Below are positions 1-5,972 of a DNA stretch of 7,687 nucleotides, in pieces (within the stretch, counting starts at the first letter, position 1; each line of letters starts with the position of its first letter). Source of the DNA: Sulfurimonas autotrophica (lineage in GTDB: Bacteria > Campylobacterota > Campylobacteria > Campylobacterales > Sulfurimonadaceae); the NCBI GenBank assembly GCA_015662405.1, contig DQUE01000212.1:1-7687 (forward strand), given 5' to 3'. Both the position numbers and the translations under genes were made by a program. A model generated the notes under the pieces. The model did no database searches, was not told where the DNA came from, and saw only the letters and a program-made list of their open reading frames with translations.

Positions 1-2
1 AG

Positions 3-1016
3 GTTGAAGAGTTTCATAAAAGTGGTCACGCTCGTGGTGCACTTCAAGTTCGCTCTAAAGCTGGAATGCAAGCTTTAATGCAGAAAATTGAAGGGAGAAA
101 CCATCCTAAGTTTAAAAATTCACCTGAGGCTACTGGATGTATGCAGTGCCATGGTTCAATTATTGAACTTGATTCAAACAAACAACCAACTGCTGAAACT
201 TGGCCAAACTATGGTATTGGTAATGTCTATCCTGATGGTGGTGTAGGTAACTGTAAATCTTGCCATAGTGTTCATAAGTTCTCTATTGAAGAGGCTCGTA
301 AACCTGCTGCTTGTGCGAGCTGTCACTTAGGTCCTGATCATCCAGATATTGAAATTTACAATAACTCTATGCATGGTCATATTTTTAATGCAGAAGGAAA
401 TACGTGGAGATATGATTCTGCACCTGATGCATGGGAGCCGGGTGATTATCGCGCACCAACTTGTGCAACTTGCCATATGAGTGGTATTGGTAATTTGAAA
501 ACTACTCACAATGTTAGCCGACGACTTAAATGGAATATTTGGGCACCAATTTCTAAACTTAGAGATGGTGGATATGAAACTGCTGTAACAGAGTATGAAA
601 AAAGTGGTAAATTCACAAAAGGTAATCCTTTAGCAGGTCATCCAGATGGACATAAAGCTGGTCGTGCAGAGATGGAACAAGTATGTAAGTCTTGCCATAC
701 GACACTTCATACTAAAAGTTTTTTCAAAATGGCTGATCAACATGTAGAGCTTTATAATGAGTATGCTAAAGAAGCAAAAGGCATGATTGATGAGTTAACT
801 AAAAAAGGTCTAATGATGAAAGATAAGTGGTCTGATCCTGCATTTAAAGTTTGGTATCACTTATGGCATCATCAAGGACGACGCATGAGACAAGGTGCGC
901 TTATGGGAGGTCCTGATTATGCTCACTGGCATGGTGTGTTTGAACTTCAACAAGATATTCGTGAGTTGAGAGCAATCTACAACAAAAGAATCAAAAGTGG
1001 AAAAATAGAACACTAG
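3..1016 (+). CDS. haoA: Octaheme hydroxylamine oxidoreductase (HAO) family cytochrome c, 5'-truncated by window edge
   Basis: The frame is open from base 3 without a start, so this is the last 337 residues of a longer periplasmic protein. Five CXXCH haem c sites are visible: CMQCH (138-152), CKSCH (252-266), CASCH (312-326), CATCH (462-476) and CKSCH (684-698). If the protein is a standard octaheme HAO, these are haems 4-8. HAO-like landmarks are WPNYGIG, CASCHLGPDHP, CATCHMSG followed by TTHNV, and the C-terminal GGPDYAHWHG. The Asp-His of GPDHP probably matches the catalytic Asp-His pair of HAO. No C-terminal membrane anchor follows, so the product should be soluble in the periplasm. Bacterial ammonia oxidisers use HAO to oxidise hydroxylamine. 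The Campylobacterota branch is reported to lack the Tyr-haem cross-link and to reduce nitrite or hydroxylamine to ammonium. The family call is strong; the direction of catalysis is inferred. Confidence 0.88.
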   Translation, partial: VEEFHKSGHARGALQVRSKAGMQALMQKIEGRNHPKFKNSPEATGCMQCHGSIIELDSNKQPTAETWPNYGIGNVYPDGGVGNCKSCHSVHKFSIEEARKPAACASCHLGPDHPDIEIYNNSMHGHIFNAEGNTWRYDSAPDAWEPGDYRAPTCATCHMSGIGNLKTTHNVSRRLKWNIWAPISKLRDGGYETAVTEYEKSGKFTKGNPLAGHPDGHKAGRAEMEQVCKSCHTTLHTKSFFKMADQHVELYNEYAKEAKGMIDELTKKGLMMKDKWSDPAFKVWYHLWHHQGRRMRQGALMGGPDYAHWHGVFELQQDIRELRAIYNKRIKSGKIEH

Positions 1017-1023
1017 TTAGTTT

Positions 1024-1046
1024 GATGAGGGGTGAGTCCCCTCATC
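1024..1046 (+). terminator. Hairpin after haoA, possible terminator or mRNA 3'-end stabiliser
   Basis: Perfect 9-bp inverted repeat GATGAGGGG / CCCCTCATC with a 5-base loop (TGAGT), beginning 7 bases after the haoA stop codon. It is the most GC-rich spot in the surrounding intergenic DNA. No run of T follows (the next bases are CATTGATAAAA), so it is not a textbook intrinsic terminator. It may attenuate read-through into the PPIase gene or protect the haoA transcript from 3' decay. Confidence 0.5.
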
Positions 1047-1052
1047 CATTGA

Positions 1053-1102
1053 TAAAAGATTAATATATCATCATTTAAAAGTGGTGTTATATGAATCTTT
1101 TA
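1053..1102. repeat. 9-bp inverted repeat in the haoA-PPIase intergenic region
   Basis: TAAAAGATT (1053-1061) is matched by its reverse complement AATCTTTTA (1094-1102), 32 bases apart. A weak extended -10-like string (TGT followed by TATATG, 1085-1093) lies just inside the right arm. The arms could be an operator or the foot of an RNA stem, but in DNA this AT-rich a 9-base match may be chance. Confidence 0.25.
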
Positions 1103-1124
1103 AATCTCACGAAACGCTATCAAT

Positions 1125-1131
1125 AAAAGGA
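1125..1131 (+). promoter_or_regulatory. Ribosome binding site that fixes a TTG start
   Basis: AAAAGGA lies 9 bases before the TTG at 1141. No in-frame ATG is nearby, and translation from this TTG gives a complete signal peptide at once, so the site decides the start of the PPIase gene. Confidence 0.65.
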
Positions 1132-1140
1132 TATTGAATT

Positions 1141-2022
1141 TTGAAAAAGCTACTATCTACACTCACACTGTTTTTATTATTACAGGTCTCTGCTCAGGCT
1201 GCTGAAGTTTTAGCAATAGTAAATGGTTACAAAATTACAACAGATGTAGCACCTAAAAATTTTAATGATTTCGATCGTTTGAAAAAACACAAAATAGTAG
1301 ATAGACTCATTGAAAAATATCTAGCAGCAAACTATGCACTCAATACAGACATTGTCAATGATCCAAAATATCAAAAGGTTTTAAATCATGTTTTACATCT
1401 ATCTTCAAAGCCTAAAAAAAATGAAATGTTGGTTTCTACTTTAAAAAAACCTTCCGGATATACAGATGAACAGCTATTTAGCAAAAAAGGTCTTTTAGCT
1501 TTTGATTTTCTTTTGGAAGAGAAAGTAAATTCTATGAAGCCTGATGAAAAAGCCCTGCAAGAGTATTATAAAAGAAATAAGTTTAAATATGATACTCCGG
1601 CGATGGTTGAGCTTGCTACAATTGTAGTAGATAGTAAAGAAGAGGCCAAAAAGATAACAGAAGAGTTAGAAGACTCTAAAGGAAACTATAAACTTTTTAG
1701 TTCGTTGGCAAAAAAGTATTCAAAAGCTCCTGATGCCATGAGTGGTGGATATATGGGAAAAATACCAGTAAGTGATCTTAATGAAGAGATAGGTAAATAT
1801 ATTTTGCCACTCAAAAGAGGTGAATATACTAAACCTATTAAAACAGTTTTTGGGTATCAAATTTATTATGTAATAAACCAAATTCCAGCTGTTAATACAA
1901 CATTTGATATGGTAAAAGAGAGAGTAGAAGATGAATTTATTCGCAAAGAGGCTAAAAAATGGGCATTTGACACTATTCATCAACTGAAAAAATCTGCTAA
2001 AATAGAAATTAAAGTTAAATAG
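1141..2022 (+). CDS. Exported parvulin-like peptidyl-prolyl cis-trans isomerase / periplasmic chaperone (SurA/Peb4 type)
   Basis: 293 residues from a TTG start with a good ribosome binding site. Residues 1-20 form a Sec signal peptide (two Lys, a Leu-rich core, then AQA before AEV), so the protein acts in the periplasm. Residues 22-150 are a helical chaperone-like region beginning with the VLAIVNG motif typical of SurA and Peb4 proteins. Residues 152-247 form the PpiC/rotamase domain, with SGGYMGKIP near 201-209 and KTVFGYQ near 234-240. The first conserved His (normally in a HIL motif) is Thr160 and the last (normally GYH) is Gln240, so isomerase activity may be weak or absent and the role purely chaperone. 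There is no cysteine, as suits an exported fold without disulfides. It sits between an HAO cytochrome and a cytochrome c synthase, which suggests help in folding the apocytochrome. A general outer-membrane-protein chaperone is the alternative. Confidence 0.85.
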   Translation: MKKLLSTLTLFLLLQVSAQAAEVLAIVNGYKITTDVAPKNFNDFDRLKKHKIVDRLIEKYLAANYALNTDIVNDPKYQKVLNHVLHLSSKPKKNEMLVSTLKKPSGYTDEQLFSKKGLLAFDFLLEEKVNSMKPDEKALQEYYKRNKFKYDTPAMVELATIVVDSKEEAKKITEELEDSKGNYKLFSSLAKKYSKAPDAMSGGYMGKIPVSDLNEEIGKYILPLKRGEYTKPIKTVFGYQIYYVINQIPAVNTTFDMVKERVEDEFIRKEAKKWAFDTIHQLKKSAKIEIKVK

Positions 2023-2103
2023 ATCAAAATTATGCAAGAATTCTAATAGAAAAGTACTTTTTCCTTGACTGTTATTAAGAGATATTTATTTTAAATACCA
2101 CCC

Positions 2104-2135
2104 TTTAGTATCTTCTATTATCTTACTTTTAGTAT
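2104..2135 (+). repeat. Direct repeat TTTAGTAT upstream of ccsBA
   Basis: TTTAGTAT occurs at 2104-2111 and again at 2128-2135, 24 bases start to start. The second copy runs into the TATAAT -10 box. This could be a regulator site or part of the periodic T-rich upstream pattern known from Campylobacterota promoters. Confidence 0.3.
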
Positions 2136-2138
2136 AAT
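2133..2138 (+). promoter_or_regulatory. Likely sigma70 -10 box of the ccsBA operon
   Basis: Perfect TATAAT, 22 bases before the ccsBA ATG, in a T-rich stretch without a -35 box at the expected distance. That is usual for Campylobacterota housekeeping promoters. A start near 2144-2146 would leave a leader of about 15 bases containing AAAAGG (2148-2153), 7 bases from the ATG. This suggests ccsBA and the genes after it can be transcribed independently of haoA. Confidence 0.65.
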
Positions 2139-2160
2139 AATTTTTTTAAAAGGTTTAATA

Positions 2161-5100
2161 ATGAAAAAAATCCTCTCTTTTGTTGGTTCAATGCACACGA
2201 TGGCAATTTTAATGCTTCTTTTTGCATTTGCTATAGGATACGCGACTATAGTTGAAAATGACTACGGTACAATGACTGCAAAAGCAGAAATTTATAATGC
2301 ACGGTGGTTTGAAGTTTTACTGGGTCTCCTTGCACTAAACCTCTCCTATAATATCTATAAATTTAAAATGTATACGCTAAGTAAAGCTCCTGTTTTTATC
2401 TTTCATATGGCATTTTTGATTATACTCTTTGGTGCTGCAGTAACAAGATATTTTGGTTATGAAGGCACGATGCATATTCGTGAAGGTGGCACTTCTTCTT
2501 CTATTGTAAGTGCAGATCCTTACATTGATATCAAAGTGAGTGATGGCAACGAGACAAAACACCTCTCTTCGATTTTTTACCTATCAAAAAAAGGGGATAA
2601 TGATTTTAAAGCCTCTTTTACACTGCAAGAGAAACAAGTTGATGTAAAACTTGTGCAATACATTCCAAATGCGATAGAAACAATAGTAGCAGACAAGAGT
2701 GGAAAAGCTATTGCAAAACTTATGATTACTGGTGGGGGCAAAGGAAAACCGGTAGCTTTGCAAGAGGGTGAGTTTTATGATGCAGGTAATTTTGTTCTAG
2801 ATTTCAGTTCAGGCGAGCATTTTAATAAACCTGTTATTACTATGTTTATTAAAAATGGTAAATTGTATATGAAACATAGTATGCAACTCTCTTATCTAAA
2901 GATGGCTGATCGTTCTCAAGGAAATTTACCTGCAAATGATAATGAAGAGTTTGCTAAAAGAGTGCTTTATAGTACAGAGTTAGGTGGTTTTGTATTACGA
3001 GATTTTATGCTTCACGCACATAAAAAAGTTGTTTCAGATCCAAACTCTCAATTGAGGGCTTCAGGTGTAGATGCTTTAAAATTTTTAGTACAGACGCAGG
3101 GGGTGCAAAAAGAGCTCTTTGTCTATACACAAAAAGGGCTTTTGGGTATACCAAATAGTGTAGATATAGATGGTTTCCATGTGAGTATTGCGTATGGATC
3201 AAAAGAGATAAAACTTCCATTTAAGATTAAGCTTTTGGATTTTCAGCTTGAGAGATATCCTGGTTCAATGAGTCCAGCATCGTATGCAAGTGAAATTGTG
3301 CTTATAGATAAAGAGATGGGTATTAATATGAGATATAGAATATATATGAACCATATTTTAGAGCATAGAAACTATAGATTTTTTCAGGCCTCTTACGATA
3401 TGGATGAAAAAGGAACAGTATTGTCAGTAAATCATGATCCAGGAACCTTGCCAACATACATTGGGTACTTTCTATTAGCGTTTGGCATGTTTTGGGCGCT
3501 TTTTTCAAAAAAACATAGATTTGCAAAACTTTCAGCAAAAGCGAAAAAAGCAAGTGAATGCAAAATTGTTCCTGTAGTTCTTATGGTTGGATTGGCTTTT
3601 GCTATTACACCGGCACAAGCAACTGAGCTTGATCCGTCGATTAAAGCAATACTCTCGTTTGATAAAGATCATGCACAAAAATTTGGACATTTGATAGTGC
3701 AAGATACACAAGGTCGTATGAAGCCAATTGATACGCTTGCTATAGAGGTTTTGGCAAAAATACATAGAAGTGCTACATTACAAGTTGGCAACACAAATTT
3801 AAGTGCCAATCAGGTTATTTTGGGGATGATGATACGTCCTGATATTTATAGAAATATTAAACTCATTCGTACACATAATGAGAAGATAAACGAGGTTATC
3901 GGAATTAAAAAAGATGCAGAATATGCTTCATTTGCGCAATTTTTTTTAGATGCTGAAGGAATGGGTGGATATAAACTTTTAAATCTTGTTGAAGAAGCTT
4001 CAAGAAAAGCACCAAAAGATAGAAATAAGTTAGATAAAGCTGCTTTGAAAATTGATGAAAAAGTCAATGTTGTATATATGGTTTTTACAGGTTCATTGTT
4101 GCGAATTTGGCCAAAACCAAATGATTTGAACAACAAGTGGTATGCCACTATTGAAGCGTTAAAAACATTTGAACCAGAGCAGGCTTTGAAAATCAGAAGA
4201 GTTGCTGTTGAGTATTTTACTGCTGTTGATGCTGCTCTTTCAACTGGTGAGTGGGGTAGAGCTGATGTAGGATTGCAAAAGATAGATGAATACCAAAGAT
4301 TTTACGGTTCAGCAGTCTATCCTAGTAAAAATAAAATCAAAGCAGAGATTTTTTATAATCATACAAATGTATTTGAAATGCTTTGGCCTCTCTATTTTGT
4401 TGTGGGATTTGTGTTGTTGATTTTAAGTTTTATTAAAATTCTTAAACCTACATTTCAAATGCAAAAGATAACAAAACTCTCTTTAGCTCTTTTGGGTATT
4501 TTCTTTATCGCACACACAATGGGGCTTGCATTGCGATGGTATATTTCAGGGCATGCTCCATGGTCAAATGGTTTTGAATCAATGACATATATTGCGTGGG
4601 CAACAGTTTTGGCTGGATTTATCTTCTCAAAACAGTCACCTATAACTTTGGCATCGACCTCTATTTTAGCAGGTCTTATACTGTTTGTAGCACATTTGAG
4701 TTGGATGAATCCTCAAATCACAAACCTTGTGCCAGTACTTAACTCCTACTGGTTGAGTATACATGTATCAATGATTACAGCAAGTTATGGATTTTTAGGG
4801 CTTGGCGCTTTGCTTGGTTTTATTACTTTACTGCTTTTTATATTAAAAAATGAAAAAAATGAGAAGCAGATTGCACTCTCAATAAAAGAGTTAAATGCGA
4901 TCAATGAGATGAGTTTAATGATAGGACTTGTCCTTTTGACTGTAGGAAACTTTTTAGGTGGTGTTTGGGCAAATGAATCTTGGGGGAGATACTGGGGATG
5001 GGATCCAAAAGAGACATGGGCATTAGTGACGATTTTAATTTATGCTGTTGTTATACATGTGCGGTTTATTAAGTCTGTTTACAATGATTTTAACTATAGT

Positions 5101-5283
5101 GTTATTTCACTTTTGGCTTTTACTTCGGTTTTAATGACTTACTTTGGCGTTAACTATTATCTTGCAGGTATGCACTCTTATGCAAAAGGTGATCCAGTGC
5201 CTATTCCTGATTTTGTACCAGTAACATATGCTATAGTATTTATAATAATAGCACTTGCGTTTAGAAATAGAAAACTAGCATAA
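2161..5283 (+). CDS. ccsBA: Fused system II cytochrome c synthase CcsB-CcsA
   Basis: 1040-residue inner-membrane protein that exports haem and joins it covalently to CXXCH cysteines of apocytochromes in the periplasm. The N-terminal CcsB/ResB part has membrane segments near 8-30, 49-66 and 76-98, a long periplasmic domain, and a segment near 433-452. A further hydrophobic segment (469-487) ends in AxA and resembles an internal signal peptide. A second periplasmic stretch (about 488-735) leads to the CcsA part, a run of membrane helices from about 737 to the end. The haem-binding WWD motif is at 936-953 (WGRYWGWDPKE at its core). His82, His868, His966 and His1005 match the four essential histidines of Helicobacter hepaticus CcsBA (H83, H761, H858, H897 as I recall them), the last three with a steady offset of 107-108. 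The extra length therefore lies before CcsA. The ATG start has AAAAGG 7 bases upstream. Identity is very secure; whether it serves HAO specifically is inferred. Confidence 0.96.
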   Translation: MKKILSFVGSMHTMAILMLLFAFAIGYATIVENDYGTMTAKAEIYNARWFEVLLGLLALNLSYNIYKFKMYTLSKAPVFIFHMAFLIILFGAAVTRYFGYEGTMHIREGGTSSSIVSADPYIDIKVSDGNETKHLSSIFYLSKKGDNDFKASFTLQEKQVDVKLVQYIPNAIETIVADKSGKAIAKLMITGGGKGKPVALQEGEFYDAGNFVLDFSSGEHFNKPVITMFIKNGKLYMKHSMQLSYLKMADRSQGNLPANDNEEFAKRVLYSTELGGFVLRDFMLHAHKKVVSDPNSQLRASGVDALKFLVQTQGVQKELFVYTQKGLLGIPNSVDIDGFHVSIAYGSKEIKLPFKIKLLDFQLERYPGSMSPASYASEIVLIDKEMGINMRYRIYMNHILEHRNYRFFQASYDMDEKGTVLSVNHDPGTLPTYIGYFLLAFGMFWALFSKKHRFAKLSAKAKKASECKIVPVVLMVGLAFAITPAQATELDPSIKAILSFDKDHAQKFGHLIVQDTQGRMKPIDTLAIEVLAKIHRSATLQVGNTNLSANQVILGMMIRPDIYRNIKLIRTHNEKINEVIGIKKDAEYASFAQFFLDAEGMGGYKLLNLVEEASRKAPKDRNKLDKAALKIDEKVNVVYMVFTGSLLRIWPKPNDLNNKWYATIEALKTFEPEQALKIRRVAVEYFTAVDAALSTGEWGRADVGLQKIDEYQRFYGSAVYPSKNKIKAEIFYNHTNVFEMLWPLYFVVGFVLLILSFIKILKPTFQMQKITKLSLALLGIFFIAHTMGLALRWYISGHAPWSNGFESMTYIAWATVLAGFIFSKQSPITLASTSILAGLILFVAHLSWMNPQITNLVPVLNSYWLSIHVSMITASYGFLGLGALLGFITLLLFILKNEKNEKQIALSIKELNAINEMSLMIGLVLLTVGNFLGGVWANESWGRYWGWDPKETWALVTILIYAVVIHVRFIKSVYNDFNYSVISLLAFTSVLMTYFGVNYYLAGMHSYAKGDPVPIPDFVPVTYAIVFIIIALAFRNRKLA

Positions 5284-5293
5284 AGTTCGAAGC

Positions 5294-5297
5294 AAGG
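5294..5297 (+). promoter_or_regulatory. Ribosome binding site for the TTG start of the DUF2461 gene
   Basis: AAGG lies 8 bases before the TTG at 5306. No in-frame ATG is available near the conserved N-terminus, so this site supports TTG as the start. Confidence 0.5.
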
Positions 5298-5305
5298 TTT
5301 TTACT

Positions 5306-5668
5306 TTGGAGTTTAAAGGTTTTGATAAAAAAACACTTTCATTTTTAGATTCTATAAGAAAAAATAATAATAAAGAGTGGTTTAGTGCGCATAAAGATGA
5401 GTATGAAGCATTAATACTCAATCCATCTCGTAGTTTTGTTACAGAGATGGGAGAACATCTTCAAGCATTAGTACCTACTATCAATGCAATCCCAAAAATC
5501 AATAAATCGCTATACCGAATATACCGTGATTCAAGACGTCCAAATGCGACAGCTCAACCTATAAAAGAGCGTATAGGCATTATATTTTGGCAGGGAAATA
5601 CAAAACGTATGCAAAGCTCATCGCAACAATTTATGTATGATGTGAGTTTACGGGTTGCAAATGATTAA
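5306..5668 (+). CDS. DUF2461 (TIGR02453) family protein, C-terminally shortened, possibly a decaying gene
   Basis: 120 residues from a TTG, 22 bases after ccsBA. The N-terminal half fits DUF2461: KGFDKKTLSFL, the NNNKEWF motif (residues about 21-27) and SLYRIYRDSR (about 68-77). The function of this family is not known. Members usually have about 210-230 residues, so roughly the last 100 are missing, and no other frame after the stop continues the family. The usual RFSKDKTPYKT stretch after YRD is replaced by RRPNATAQPIKE, so the most conserved charged residues are lost. The stop overlaps the next gene by 8 bases. I see two readings: a deletion joined the cupin gene to a broken DUF2461 gene, or this is a stable short variant. 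The family assignment is good; whether the product works is doubtful. Confidence 0.7.
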   Translation: MEFKGFDKKTLSFLDSIRKNNNKEWFSAHKDEYEALILNPSRSFVTEMGEHLQALVPTINAIPKINKSLYRIYRDSRRPNATAQPIKERIGIIFWQGNTKRMQSSSQQFMYDVSLRVAND

Positions 5669-5972
5669 TATTTTCCAATATGATCTTCCTGCAGCCGACA
5701 ATGAGTATTTTACAACTCTTGTAAAAGAGAAAAATGTAGAGATTAAAACAATAGTGAGCAACACTTTAAAAACGCCACAAACATTTATACAGGATTTTGA
5801 TGAATGGGTAGTAGTTTTAAAAGGCTGTGCGAAATTGGAAATAAATGGTATACTTCACACATTAAAGGCAGGAGATTCGCTCTTTATCCCTGCAAATACA
5901 AAGCATACACTGCTTCAAACAAAAAAGGTTGTTGTTTGGCTTGCAGTCTATATTTATGAGGGAGAGAATTGA
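5661..5972 (+). CDS. Small single-domain cupin protein
   Basis: 103 residues from the ATG at 5661, which overlaps the preceding stop by 8 bases. A TTG two codons earlier is possible but less likely. The cupin_2 beta-barrel signature is clear: DEWVVVLKGCAKLEING (motif 1 region) and LKAGDSLFIPANTKHTL (motif 2), then a hydrophobic strand ending VWLAVYI. Motif 1 keeps the Glu and Gly but lacks both His of HXH (the positions are Phe and Gln). Motif 2 keeps its His. Metal binding is therefore uncertain. The sequence resembles stand-alone cytosolic cupins with an EWV(L/V)VL.G motif, whose substrates are unknown. No signal peptide is seen. It overlaps hemH by 4 bases, so the two are probably translationally coupled. 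I cannot name a reaction. Confidence 0.8.
   Translation: MINIFQYDLPAADNEYFTTLVKEKNVEIKTIVSNTLKTPQTFIQDFDEWVVVLKGCAKLEINGILHTLKAGDSLFIPANTKHTLLQTKKVVVWLAVYIYEGEN
5958..5966 (+). promoter_or_regulatory. Ribosome binding site for the TTG start of hemH
   Basis: The purine-rich GAGGGAGAG stands directly before the TTG at 5969, inside the end of the cupin gene. It supports TTG rather than the internal ATG ten codons later, which would cut off the conserved start of the ferrochelatase fold. Confidence 0.6.

Noticed and set aside
66..1016. The ATG at 66 as the true start of the haem protein
   Set aside because: The same frame is open back to base 3 and reads HAO-like residues before this Met. Starting here would leave no signal peptide and too few haem sites, so the gene starts outside the window.
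1091..1126. An 11-codon ATG frame before the PPIase gene as a leader peptide
   Set aside because: There is no ribosome binding site, no run of a regulatory amino acid and no attenuator after it; chance is the simplest explanation.
1720..2037. Minus-strand open frame opposite the PPIase gene, and others such as 3846-4148 and 5884-6084
   Set aside because: They lie wholly or mostly over well-identified + strand genes, show no family features, and read as low-complexity Phe/Ser/Tyr-rich shadows of AT-rich coding DNA.
2065..2093. TTGACT at 2065 as the -35 box of the ccsBA promoter
   Set aside because: It is 62 bases before the good TATAAT, and at 17-18 bases downstream of it there are only weak AT strings, so it is not paired with a clear -10.
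5655..5660. TTG at 5655 as the cupin start
   Set aside because: The ATG two codons later (5661) is the better start codon, and the two extra residues match nothing conserved.
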